From positions 76,541 through 140,540 of the forward strand of contig JAHDWA010000019.1 of assembly GCA_023382535.1 (NCBI GenBank): a DNA stretch of 64,000 nt, written 5' to 3'. Shown here one piece after another: positions 27,569-36,846 of the stretch. Both the position numbers and the translations under genes were made by a program. Origin of the DNA: Anaerolineae bacterium (lineage in GTDB: Bacteria > Chloroflexota > Anaerolineae > 4572-78 > J111). Below the pieces are notes generated by a model that made no database searches, was not told the origin of the DNA, and saw only the letters and a program-made list of their open reading frames with translations. Position 1 is the stretch's first letter. Each line of letters begins with the position of its first letter.

Positions 27569-28336
27569 TTACAGTAATTCTAACAATTCTCGCTCGAAGA
27601 ACTTTGGTTCAACATGTTTGAGGGTAGCCCGGTGACCTTCTAGCCGCTCATCGAGTGCCCATAGATTGGGCTGGTAAGTCGACCAGTATGCCGGGAAGGT
27701 TTCGGTTTGCAAGAAAGCCAGGGCCGGTGTTTCCTCAAATTGATCGAGGTCAATCTGGGGGGTAGGTTTGGCCTGCCACCAGGTCCACACGATCAGAGGA
27801 AATACTTCTTTGGCAACTGGCAGACGTTTCGCAAATTGATATTCAGCTTGTCGGGAGCCGGGAGCCAACACGCCAAATGAGGCCAGGATGCGCAGAAAAG
27901 CGCTGGCAGCATTGGTAACAACTTTACGCTGTCCGAAGATGGCGCTGAGATGCTGGCGCAGTTCACCGCTGCCGAAGGTCTCACCTGGAGCACAGCGGCG
28001 AGACAAAAAGCGGCTGAGTTCCTGTGCAACATCATTTTGAGCAATGAGGTGAGCTAAATAGGCCGGAGCCATAACTTCAACTGGATAAGTCCGGCTGTAG
28101 GCCACCCAGACATCGTGACTGGCGGTCCGGCGTGATTGACTGTTTCCTTCGGTGGTGGTAACGAAATAGCGCAGGATAATACTTAGACTGTTGCGGCGAG
28201 TTTTTTCTCCACCTAACTCTGGCATTGTTTGGTCCAAAGCCGCCCGGATCAAATGACCAACAGATTGTTCTGGCTGCCACAGATGATGAACTGCATGGAT
28301 CCATTCCGGCTTAACTGGAAAATCGAGGCCGATCAT
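27569..28336 (-). CDS. brxA: BrxA-like protein (terminal BREX type 3 gene)
   Basis: 255 residues, all-helical by eye with no catalytic motif. TRRNSLSIILRYF, SGELRQHLSAIFGQRKVVTNAASAFLRILASFGVL and a C-terminal PALAFLQTE resemble the winged-helix-like BrxA/DUF1819 DNA-binding proteins. It overlaps pglZ by 4 bases (ATGA), and pglZ-brxA is the canonical end of type 3 loci. Position is the stronger evidence; sequence similarity alone would be weak. BrxA is needed for BREX defence and binds DNA in type 1 systems. Confidence 0.65.
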   Translation of the reverse strand: MIGLDFPVKPEWIHAVHHLWQPEQSVGHLIRAALDQTMPELGGEKTRRNSLSIILRYFVTTTEGNSQSRRTASHDVWVAYSRTYPVEVMAPAYLAHLIAQNDVAQELSRFLSRRCAPGETFGSGELRQHLSAIFGQRKVVTNAASAFLRILASFGVLAPGSRQAEYQFAKRLPVAKEVFPLIVWTWWQAKPTPQIDLDQFEETPALAFLQTETFPAYWSTYQPNLWALDERLEGHRATLKHVEPKFFERELLELL

Positions 28337-30381
28337 GAGCGTATGACCTCCACAAAGGGGACTATCAACTCTTCTAACGACAACCCTCCATGCGAAATCT
28401 TTGTTACACCGGCCATATCAAAGAGCTGATTACCGGGCAGGTAGACCGGATGAAGGTCAGGGGGCAAGATTTTTAAAGGGAGACGGCGAAGGTTATGGGT
28501 TTGAGCGTATTCCTCGGCCAGACTCTCTTTATCAAAAATGGCTACCCGCCGGGCATAGCTATCAATCAAAGCTTTGGGTAATTTTAAGCCGTTGCCAACA
28601 CCGGCAATATTGCCGTGGTCGGCAGTGACAAAAACCCGGTAGCCCTGCTGCAACAACAGATCAAACAGCTCGGCCAGCCGACCATTCTGTAAGTGGCTGG
28701 ATAGGATGTCGTAGTAGACACGTTTGTCAGCTTCAGGGGTCATCCCGGCGACAGAATGCATCACGTCATCAAACAGGTTAAGCAGTACCCCCAGGCGACG
28801 ATTTTTACTCTCAGCAATAACTTTGATCTCATCCAATCCCTGTCCATTGACTTTGACTCGGGCATAAGCAACACGTGGTTCCGGGATGTCATTATTAATC
28901 CAATAAGCGCGCCAGTGATCGCCATCCCTATCGGTTTTATTGATGCTTTCAGCAAAAGCGGTTGGTGGGCGACCGGCAAATAAAGCCTGACGGGAGATTG
29001 GCGTCAGGGTAGGAGCCAGGGCGTAGGCGCGGTTTTCGTAAACAGATAGGCCAGAGAGTTGCTTTTGCAGATAATCTCGCAGCAGCAGCCACTGATCGAG
29101 GGCGAGACCATCAAAACAAAGCAAGACCAGACGAGTTTTGTCGCTAACCTGCTGCCGCAGCCATTTATTGACGGCCATCAAACTAATGGGGCCTTTATTG
29201 TCTTCATAGTAGGAAACGGCGCTGTAACGAGCTTGGATGAAATCCCAGAAATGGTTGTCCAGATTTTGGCGGGCGGTGAACAGCTCGGGTTGAACTTTCT
29301 GGTAATCGCTCAGAAGTAGATAGTTGGCCTGATAAACCAGTTCAGCCCATTCGGCAGCCAAGTTAAGCCAATCACGGACATCACTTGTGGGGACAGGGCG
29401 GTTGGTAGCATCTAGAGCCTGGAAACGAGCCAGGCGAGCTTTCAGGTTATAAACGACTTGAGCGCCAGTTTCGGCTACACGTGGGGTGCCAGGTACAAGA
29501 TTGGCCGTTTTTATGGTCGTTAGACCTGCGGCCAGCCACTCCTGGTTAGGAGATAGTTTAACTGCAGGGGTGGGAGCCGGAGCACGGCTGACCAATCCTT
29601 CGCTAAAAAGAGAACTAAGAAGAGGACGGAGACGGCTGTCCGCGAAATCAATGGTTGGGGCGGAAGGTGAGGAGGAGTGAGGTGAGGTAGAGAGAATTTG
29701 GGCCACATAAGTAGCCCATTGCTGACCCAGCCACTCAAAGAAGACAGCACCATCCGTGAGGAATTCAGGCCGCAGGCCGGCATGGGTCACATTAGGAAGA
29801 AGGTTTTGAACAAGGTACTCCTCCATTGCTGGAGGTAGTTCGCGGGCGCGATAATGTTTATCAATCAGAAACTTAACCCAGCGCACTGGTTGATTAGCAA
29901 CGGTCGGCTCCAGATCAAAGACAACTCGTAGAATAAACTCAATGGTTCTTCGCTCTGTACGGAGCAGTTCGTTCCTGGCAACTAACTGCTGGTGAGCGGG
30001 GTAGAGGTCAGTGTAGTAGACATTATCAAGCTGACGAACGGTAATGGCGTTGAGTTGAGGAAAAAGATCCGCTACACCTAATTCAATATATTTACTCTTT
30101 TGTCGCAGATCGTAGGGAATATGACGCGCCCCGTTGATTGTATGGACGACCACAACCAAATGGTGAGCTTCACCCTCATCCCAGCGGCTGCGATAGGTGC
30201 GCTCAAATTTATTACGGAAAGTGACTTCGTCGTCCAGTTCCAGAATGTCGTAGTTGCTGTTTTGAATTTCGGCCAACAGGGCATCATCACGGAGGAGGTT
30301 GTCAGGGTCAATGACCAGGAGCATTCGCTCCCGTTTGGGCTGGAAATGAGCTAAAATTGCTTGTTGCCAGGTGGTTGACAT
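28333..30381 (-). CDS. pglZ: PglZ, alkaline-phosphatase-superfamily BREX protein
   Basis: 682 residues. The N-terminal half is an alpha/beta domain (MLLVIDPDNLLRDDALL, VVVVHTINGARHIP). The C-terminal half is the PglZ phosphatase-like domain: LLCFDGLALDQW (metal Asp/nucleophile region), LTPISRQALFAG, VTADHGN (metal-binding DHG) and ISHGGLSLEELIVPFVEV. PglZ is the hallmark of all BREX systems and is essential for methylation-guided phage exclusion. Ribosome site GAGGAA precedes ATG 30381. Directly upstream lies the signalling cassette rather than brxHII, which is unusual. Confidence 0.92.
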   Translation of the reverse strand: MSTTWQQAILAHFQPKRERMLLVIDPDNLLRDDALLAEIQNSNYDILELDDEVTFRNKFERTYRSRWDEGEAHHLVVVVHTINGARHIPYDLRQKSKYIELGVADLFPQLNAITVRQLDNVYYTDLYPAHQQLVARNELLRTERRTIEFILRVVFDLEPTVANQPVRWVKFLIDKHYRARELPPAMEEYLVQNLLPNVTHAGLRPEFLTDGAVFFEWLGQQWATYVAQILSTSPHSSSPSAPTIDFADSRLRPLLSSLFSEGLVSRAPAPTPAVKLSPNQEWLAAGLTTIKTANLVPGTPRVAETGAQVVYNLKARLARFQALDATNRPVPTSDVRDWLNLAAEWAELVYQANYLLLSDYQKVQPELFTARQNLDNHFWDFIQARYSAVSYYEDNKGPISLMAVNKWLRQQVSDKTRLVLLCFDGLALDQWLLLRDYLQKQLSGLSVYENRAYALAPTLTPISRQALFAGRPPTAFAESINKTDRDGDHWRAYWINNDIPEPRVAYARVKVNGQGLDEIKVIAESKNRRLGVLLNLFDDVMHSVAGMTPEADKRVYYDILSSHLQNGRLAELFDLLLQQGYRVFVTADHGNIAGVGNGLKLPKALIDSYARRVAIFDKESLAEEYAQTHNLRRLPLKILPPDLHPVYLPGNQLFDMAGVTKISHGGLSLEELIVPFVEVIRS

Positions 30382-30452
30382 AGAACTTCCTCAGCCTTTG
30401 CTAAAAAGTAGAGCGGGGGAAAAGGTTCAATAACATTTCAGGATTTTGGCCC

Positions 30453-32366
30453 TCAAGGATTTTCCTTGAGCTTTTCTGCTACATTTTGAATAGCTATCTC
30501 TTCCGCTTCAATTTGATTGAGTAAGTGGAGCGGCGTTTGGCCCGCACCATAAATCGCTGCCTGCTCCTTGAGTTTAGTCAAATTACGCTGATGAGCGGCC
30601 AATTCTCGTTTCAAACTTTCTCGTTCGTCGAAGGGAGGATCAACTGGCGGAACAACTTCAACTTGAACCATCTTGGCCTCTTTAACCTGATTTTCAATCC
30701 AACGAGAGAGCCGTTCCTTCAAGGAGGTGGCGTTAGTATATTCCAGGAAAAGCAAGCCCTGAATATCAGCGGACAGAGTGGCCCGGCGGTCTTTCAAAAT
30801 AGCGCAGTGAATGCCATTGGCATGCATCAAGCCCAACTCGTAAAGGACGTTGCTGCCGGGTACTGAAATATCGGTGATGCCATATTTGCAGGTTTGGATG
30901 AGCTTGCAGATGTTACAGAGCAACACCACCGGCTCCAAATAATCTTTGGAAAGCACAGGTACCAGACCGTATTTTTCCAGGGTTTGCCGGATGACCTGCT
31001 CATAGTCGGCATAATCCGAGTTATAGGCCACGTTAACAAAGACCCGGCGGGGAGAATAGAGGCGCATGATCTCTTCTTTTTTGCTGCATCCACTGAGGTT
31101 AAGCGGGCATACCCGCATAATGGTAGCCGGGTCTTTACTCGGTTCGGAGGGCTGCACTATGCCAGGCTTGACCAACTGGTATTGCCGAATCTCGGGACGC
31201 AGATGCTCCGGTTGAATAATTTCCGCGGTTGTTGTGGTCAAAGCATATTTGACCGCACTTTCCAACTCGCGTACATTGCCGGGAAAGTCATAACGACGCA
31301 GGAGTTCAACTGCTTCAATAGAAAAACGCACTGATCGACCATTACTGTGCCGCTGCAAGAACATGGCCGCCAGAGCCGGAATATCATCTCCATCCTGACG
31401 CTGGCGCAGGGGCGGCACGGTCATTACAAATTCATTCAGGGCATCAAACAAGCGGCGTTGAAACTGCTTGGCGGCTAGCATAGCTTCCAGATCTTTATCG
31501 GTTGAGGCAATAATCCGAGCGTTAACGGGAATAGCCTCTTGCCCACCCACCCGCTCAATTTTATGGTCACATATCGTCCCCAGTAGGCGCACTTGCAGCC
31601 GCATTTCCAAATCGCCAATGCCATCCAGGAAGATGGTACCGTTTTTGGCCCGCTCAAACTTGCCCGGTTGGGCTTCCCGCTCGCCATAGAGCGTACCTGG
31701 TTCATAGCCAAATAGCTCACTCTCTAACACTGCCTCGGATAAGCGGCCGCAATCCACTACCAGAAAAGAGCCATCTTTTCGTTGGCTTTGGCGGTGGATA
31801 GTTTGGGCAATCAAACGCTTACCCGTGCCGCCCTCGCCCCGCAGTAGAACATTTACCTCACTTTTGGCCGCCCGGGCGATCTGTTCAAACAAGGCTTGCA
31901 TGCTGCCGCTGTTGCCAATGATACGGTCAGACTCGGCTTCGAGGTCATCCTCCGGCTCACCCCGAAGTAACTCCAGGCGTAGTTGTCGCATCTCTAAAGC
32001 ATTTTGGACACTCAAGGCCAACTTTTTGCGTAAGTCCTTGTCCTTGGTAATGTAGTCATAGGCACCACTGCCCATAGCCCGTAGGGCATGTTCAGCGCTA
32101 CCATAACCAGTAATGACGATAACCTGGACATCTGGATTAATAGTTTTAGCCTGTTCCAGGACACCGAAACCAGAAAATTCCTCATTACCACCCAACATCT
32201 TCAAATCGGTGATGACCACATCAAAGGGTTGTTCTTCCAGCAGAATCATAGCTGTACTGAGTTTCCGAGCCCCTGTGATTTCGTAATTTGCGCCTCGAAG
32301 AGAACGGCGATAAATTTCTTGCCAGTTCTGATCATCTTCGACGATTAAAATTCGCGATTGTGGCAT
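30453..32366 (-). CDS. REC - degenerate NtrC-type AAA+ - TIR/deoxyribosyltransferase-like - coiled-coil adaptor fusion
   Basis: Order in 637 residues: receiver (5-118, phospho-acceptor Asp54 in VITDLK); NtrC-like AAA+ (about 146-390, Walker A GEGGTGKR 177-184); a Rossmannoid domain (about 440-560) with RVFVNVAYNSDY, LCNICKLIQTC (Cys484, Cys487, Cys493), YGITDIS and NVLYELG (Glu510), like nucleoside deoxyribosyltransferase/TIR-like nucleosidases; and a C-terminal coiled-coil (about 580-637, LTKLKEQAAIYGAGQTP). The AAA+ is abnormal: the sigma-54 contact loop GAFTGA reads GTLYGE (224-229), Walker B is FLDGIG instead of FLDEIG, and there is no helix-turn-helix. It is therefore unlikely to activate transcription. 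It may be a phosphorylation-gated oligomeriser controlling an NAD or nucleotide hydrolase; that is inference. Confidence 0.82.
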   Translation of the reverse strand: MPQSRILIVEDDQNWQEIYRRSLRGANYEITGARKLSTAMILLEEQPFDVVITDLKMLGGNEEFSGFGVLEQAKTINPDVQVIVITGYGSAEHALRAMGSGAYDYITKDKDLRKKLALSVQNALEMRQLRLELLRGEPEDDLEAESDRIIGNSGSMQALFEQIARAAKSEVNVLLRGEGGTGKRLIAQTIHRQSQRKDGSFLVVDCGRLSEAVLESELFGYEPGTLYGEREAQPGKFERAKNGTIFLDGIGDLEMRLQVRLLGTICDHKIERVGGQEAIPVNARIIASTDKDLEAMLAAKQFQRRLFDALNEFVMTVPPLRQRQDGDDIPALAAMFLQRHSNGRSVRFSIEAVELLRRYDFPGNVRELESAVKYALTTTTAEIIQPEHLRPEIRQYQLVKPGIVQPSEPSKDPATIMRVCPLNLSGCSKKEEIMRLYSPRRVFVNVAYNSDYADYEQVIRQTLEKYGLVPVLSKDYLEPVVLLCNICKLIQTCKYGITDISVPGSNVLYELGLMHANGIHCAILKDRRATLSADIQGLLFLEYTNATSLKERLSRWIENQVKEAKMVQVEVVPPVDPPFDERESLKRELAAHQRNLTKLKEQAAIYGAGQTPLHLLNQIEAEEIAIQNVAEKLKENP

Positions 32367-32378
32367 ATGCTACTCCCA

Positions 32379-33539
32379 TTAAATTGGCAGATATAGAGTA
32401 AAAGTCGTGCCGCGGCCTATCTCACTAACTACACTAATCGTACCTCCATGCCGTTCTACAACACTTTTTACAATATATAGACCCACGCCAAAGCCGTTCT
32501 CCTTAGTCGTGAAATAGAGATCGAAGATTCTATCTAGATTCTCCATAGCGATACCTGTGCCCGTATCAGAGATTTTGACCCGTACCATCTCGCCCACACG
32601 TTGTGTATGCACAGTTAATGTACCACCTTCTGGCATAGCTTCACCAGCGTTTTTAAATAGATTCATAAACATTTGTTTCATCTGTCCTTCATCGGCCAAA
32701 ATTGTCCGAGTATTGGGGTCAGAGTCTACAACTAGGTTAACATCCACTAATTTGCGCTCTAACATAAAAAAAACTTCCCGAATGATACCTTCAAGGCTAA
32801 CCTCGATAGGATTGAAGACTTCATCACTGCCCAGCATCATCAGGTTACGTAAAACGATTTCACAGAATTCAGCACTGTAAACAATTTTCTCAATATCATC
32901 CATTAAGGGATTATCGGTATCTAAATCATCCACTATGAACCCAATTGTATTGCGAATAACACCTAATCCTCCCCGAAGATCATGAACAATACCTGAAACC
33001 AATTGTCCTAATCTATCAAGAGGAATGACTTTTGCTTCGCTAGCTTTTTCCTGTTTCTCAATACGATAGAGTAGTTCGAGTTTCTCACGGCGGAGTCGTT
33101 CGTTTTCTTGTTTGAGCGTTTCGAGTGATTGTCCAATCCGCTTCCTCTGTAAAGCGCTTGTTACTGCTTTGGCAATATCCTGGATCCTGGCTGGCTTTTG
33201 GAGATAATCTATGGCCTCAAGTTTGACCGCGGCGATAGCATTCTTTAACGTGGCGTTACCGGTTAAAATGACAATCAATAACTCTGGGTACAATTGACGG
33301 GCTCGCGTCATTACCGCAATACCATCCATATCGGGCATGTGCATATCCAGTAACAGTAGATCATAAGAGGCCTGTTCTAACATCTCCAACGCTTTGGAAC
33401 CACTATTAGCCTCTTCAACTTTTTTATAGCCCATTAACCTCAGGGCACGTCCTACAGCAGTACGGATGTTAGGTTCGTCATCTACGAGCAACAAGCGAGG
33501 CTCTGTAATACTCTCCTGCACAGTATCGCCTTTTTCCAT
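32379..33539 (-). CDS. Hybrid response regulator - histidine kinase
   Basis: 386 residues: receiver (about 14-130, Asp20/21, phospho-acceptor Asp65 in LLLDMHMPD, Lys115), a coiled-coil (about 135-170), a dimerisation helix with the phospho-accepting His186 in IVHDLRGG, and a complete HATPase (Asn297 in FKNAGEAM, DTGTGI 325-330, GFGVGL 349-354). No sensor or membrane segment, so it is cytoplasmic and takes its input from its own receiver or partners. It lies between two other receiver proteins, separated by 12 and 18 bases, which suggests one phosphorelay. The coding sequence is AT-richer than the flanks. Confidence 0.9.
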   Translation of the reverse strand: MEKGDTVQESITEPRLLLVDDEPNIRTAVGRALRLMGYKKVEEANSGSKALEMLEQASYDLLLLDMHMPDMDGIAVMTRARQLYPELLIVILTGNATLKNAIAAVKLEAIDYLQKPARIQDIAKAVTSALQRKRIGQSLETLKQENERLRREKLELLYRIEKQEKASEAKVIPLDRLGQLVSGIVHDLRGGLGVIRNTIGFIVDDLDTDNPLMDDIEKIVYSAEFCEIVLRNLMMLGSDEVFNPIEVSLEGIIREVFFMLERKLVDVNLVVDSDPNTRTILADEGQMKQMFMNLFKNAGEAMPEGGTLTVHTQRVGEMVRVKISDTGTGIAMENLDRIFDLYFTTKENGFGVGLYIVKSVVERHGGTISVVSEIGRGTTFTLYLPI

Positions 33540-33557
33540 AACAATGATTTTCCCGCC

Positions 33558-36500
33558 CTAATTATTCGTAATAGTTTCAAGCACTTTTTGTTTGAGTTTC
33601 TCCCATTGTGCTTTATTTTGAGGCTTATCGAGAAATACTTTTGCTCCGAGTTGTAAAGCTAATGATCTCTGCTCAGGGTAACCGTAAGCAGACAGAATAA
33701 ACACCGGCATATCAGGTTTCGTGGATTGAGCTACTTCCAAGACACCCTGTCCCCCAACACCTGGCATAGACCAATCGAGTAGAACGAGAGCGTAGCTATT
33801 ACTCTGAATAAGCTCTATAGCGTCTCCGGCCTTACGGCTGGTGCAAAGAGTATAGTCTTGAGATCGCAAGTACCGAGTTAGTGACTCTAACCAATCTCTG
33901 TCGTCTTCTACGATTAGAATTTGGATTGAGGGGGAAGCCGATGAGACAATTAAGGTTTTAGTATTGGCCTCTGGTATTTTCTTGTCGGTAATCAGGAAGG
34001 TATTCCCGGTTAGCGACGATACTTTCATAGGTTTAGCCGGTGATGTGGTCGCTGGCCAGTATATGGTGAAGCAGGTACCCTGTCCCACCTGACTTTGTAC
34101 TTCTATTCGACCTTGATGTTGCTCGATAATTGTCTTTGCGACATATAAACCAACTCCCCGCCCTTTGGCTTTTGTCGAAAAGCCATGATTAAAAATCTGA
34201 CGACGATTTTCTGCGGAAATACCTATCCCACTATCAATAAATTGGATTACGGCAAAATCATCTTCCACGTGAGCCTGGATTATCAACTTAAATTCGCCAC
34301 TCTGACGCATTGCTTCAAGAGCATTTCGAGTCAGATTAAAAAAAACTCTCCGAAATTGGGTGGGATCGGCCATAATCCAGATTTCGCTATCTACCTTCTT
34401 GATGGATGGACTTAAGTAAACACATTTCTCCGGCAATTTGCTTTCGAATAGGCTGAGCACCTCAAGAAGTAAGCTACTCAAAGAAACGGACTGAATCTGA
34501 ACCGTTTGAGAAGGTTCTAAAAGGCTACCCACTACAGATCGGGCATAGGCGCAATTACGCAATACTGTTCTAAGTGGTAACCTTTGTTCTTGATAGGTCG
34601 AAAGCAATACCTGCTTCTGTATTTCAGAGAGTGTAGCTTCAATATTATTAAGAATTGAAGTGATTTGAGTCACAAACACTTTCAAATTTTTGATAATAAT
34701 TTGATTGACCGAGTCTCGTTCAGTTTGATTTAACGGCAAATCGAGATATGTTTGCAGAGCTTCAACATAGTTTCGTGACTGATCAGGCTTCGCTCGCCGT
34801 TTGAACTCTTTAGGTAAGATAACCCTAGCAACCACACCTGGCCCATCTTTCCGATTTGAAACAGTTATGCTCCCACTATATTGAGAAATAATGCGCTTAC
34901 ATACAAATAGCCCCAAGCCAGCGTGACCGGTTTTGGTAGTATAAGTTGGCAAATACAGTTGATTCTGTTCGGATTCGGCTATCTCACCGCCAGCGTCAAA
35001 GATTTCAAGATAACATTGGTTCTCAATACTTCGAGCTTTAATTTGTACTTGACCCCTTGCCGGGGTCGCTTCAATTGCATTCTCTAAAAGGCAGAAGATT
35101 ATTTGCTGAAGGTCTGAATCTTTGACCTGGAGGCTTAAATCTGGCGGTTCAATATTGATTTCAACCGGTATAGTTACCTCAGAGGTAGGTTGAACCAAAT
35201 CAGGTAGTGTATGCAATACATTAGCTAAAATGGTATTAGTTCTTACCTGGAGTTCACCACAAGCTGTAGTTGCGATAAGACGATTAACTAATAGCAAAGT
35301 ATAATCAAGTTTATGCTGGCAAAATCTAATATCCTCATGAGGGAAAGTTGTAGAAGAAAGTTGAGATAAATCCTCCAAGATATTTTGAGAAACCCCTAAT
35401 GGTTCTTTGAGGTCATGAGGAATACCAGCGATAATACGTTCTAGCTCATCTATGACTCGACCCATAGTAACATTCTGCTCATATATTTCTAATCTTTCGA
35501 GAATTTGTAGTTCTTCAAGGGACTTTATTGCTTCAATCAAATTATTAGCAGAGGGTGGAGATATCTGTTCTTCTGCTGTTATCTGATTGATAAACTTGAT
35601 AACAGCAGGTGGATTGAAAGCTCTTATCAATATTTCACCAAGGCTGACAGTAGCTCGTGCTAAGAGACTAGTCTTATCCCCTAATAAGTAGGGTACTCCT
35701 TGGTTGGCAGCTGTAGTGACTAACTGCCGATCAAACGGTAACTGTGCTTCAATTCGATATTTGATATTAGCCTCAATGTCCTCGGCTCTAATGTTAATCC
35801 GTTTGTCCACCATATTAAGCATAAAAACAATTCGATCTCGTGCATACTCAAGTTTTTCAGCAACCTCAAAGAAAAGTTTGGCATCTTTAATAGCTGGGAT
35901 CTCTGGGGTGGTTACTACGATTATCTTGTCGCATATATCCATTACACTCAGACTCAAGTCATCAAGCACGTGATGAGTATCTACGATGATAATATCAAAC
36001 ATTCGGCGAAGTCGTACTAAAACGTCAGTAACTAGGGTAGGAGTTACAGTATCGGCTACTTCGGGACGAGGAGGTGCCAAGAGTGCATTAATCCCGGAAG
36101 AGTGTGAGATGAATATATCACTGATCAATTCGCTATCCAGTTCATCAGCATCTAAAGCCAGATCAGCAATCGTCCGGCTGGCATACAGATTGAGGAGAAC
36201 AGCAACATCTCCCGCTTGCAGGCTGGTATCAACCAAGGCAACTTTCAAAGGCCAATTCTTTTTTAGAGCAATTGCCAGATTCACTGCGATTGTACTGCAT
36301 CCCACGCCCCCTTTTAGACTAAAAACTGAAACAATCCGACCAGAGTCCGTCCCAGCTTTATCCGGTTGCTTTTCGGTAACAGTTGATTGAGACATTTGAA
36401 GCATAGCCTGCCGCCGTGTGGCTCCCAGTTGATAAACGCGCCGAATACTTGAAACAAGCTCATCACTCGAAAATGGTTTTATTAAGAACTCTCTAGCCCC

Positions 36501-36824
36501 GGCCAGCATTGAACGTCGTAAATAATCTGCTTCGCCTTGGATAGACATCATAATGATTTGGCAAAATGGAACTAGATGGGAAATCCGTTCAGAAGCAGTA
36601 ATACCGTCAACACCAGGCATGTTGATATCCATGAGCACAATATCTGGATGCAATTCCACAGCCGCCTGAATGCCCTCTTCACCGTTTGTAGCTGTTCCCA
36701 CTACATCCATATCGGATTCCAACCAGAGTAGCTTGCGTAAATTTTCCCGAGTTTCTGGAATATCATCTACAATCAGAAGTCTAATCTTCTCTATCTCTCT
36801 CACAAGTGTTTCTCCAAGGTCCAA
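33558..36824 (-). CDS. CpaE-like REC-ParA ATPase fused to two histidine-kinase modules and a C-terminal receiver
   Basis: 1088 residues. Receiver 14-130 (Asp66 in IVLMDINMPG); MinD/ParA ATPase about 163-400 with FSLKGGVGCST (171-178; Cys replaces the Walker A Lys, as in CpaE-type proteins) and VALVDTSLQAGD; a first kinase core with GIPHDLKEPLG (His near 470) and an HATPase in which the G1 box is altered (FDAGGE rather than DxGxG); a second kinase region lacking an obvious acceptor His but with a canonical HATPase (RNALEAM, IDSGIGI, GRGVGL); and a C-terminal receiver (Asp in LVLLDWSMPG). So one kinase half keeps the His and the other keeps the intact ATP site. Cytoplasmic. Probably the hub of the embedded phosphorelay. 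Confidence 0.85.
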   Translation of the reverse strand: MDLGETLVREIEKIRLLIVDDIPETRENLRKLLWLESDMDVVGTATNGEEGIQAAVELHPDIVLMDINMPGVDGITASERISHLVPFCQIIMMSIQGEADYLRRSMLAGAREFLIKPFSSDELVSSIRRVYQLGATRRQAMLQMSQSTVTEKQPDKAGTDSGRIVSVFSLKGGVGCSTIAVNLAIALKKNWPLKVALVDTSLQAGDVAVLLNLYASRTIADLALDADELDSELISDIFISHSSGINALLAPPRPEVADTVTPTLVTDVLVRLRRMFDIIIVDTHHVLDDLSLSVMDICDKIIVVTTPEIPAIKDAKLFFEVAEKLEYARDRIVFMLNMVDKRINIRAEDIEANIKYRIEAQLPFDRQLVTTAANQGVPYLLGDKTSLLARATVSLGEILIRAFNPPAVIKFINQITAEEQISPPSANNLIEAIKSLEELQILERLEIYEQNVTMGRVIDELERIIAGIPHDLKEPLGVSQNILEDLSQLSSTTFPHEDIRFCQHKLDYTLLLVNRLIATTACGELQVRTNTILANVLHTLPDLVQPTSEVTIPVEINIEPPDLSLQVKDSDLQQIIFCLLENAIEATPARGQVQIKARSIENQCYLEIFDAGGEIAESEQNQLYLPTYTTKTGHAGLGLFVCKRIISQYSGSITVSNRKDGPGVVARVILPKEFKRRAKPDQSRNYVEALQTYLDLPLNQTERDSVNQIIIKNLKVFVTQITSILNNIEATLSEIQKQVLLSTYQEQRLPLRTVLRNCAYARSVVGSLLEPSQTVQIQSVSLSSLLLEVLSLFESKLPEKCVYLSPSIKKVDSEIWIMADPTQFRRVFFNLTRNALEAMRQSGEFKLIIQAHVEDDFAVIQFIDSGIGISAENRRQIFNHGFSTKAKGRGVGLYVAKTIIEQHQGRIEVQSQVGQGTCFTIYWPATTSPAKPMKVSSLTGNTFLITDKKIPEANTKTLIVSSASPSIQILIVEDDRDWLESLTRYLRSQDYTLCTSRKAGDAIELIQSNSYALVLLDWSMPGVGGQGVLEVAQSTKPDMPVFILSAYGYPEQRSLALQLGAKVFLDKPQNKAQWEKLKQKVLETITNN

Positions 36825-36846
36825 TATTCTTTTACGATACTACGTT

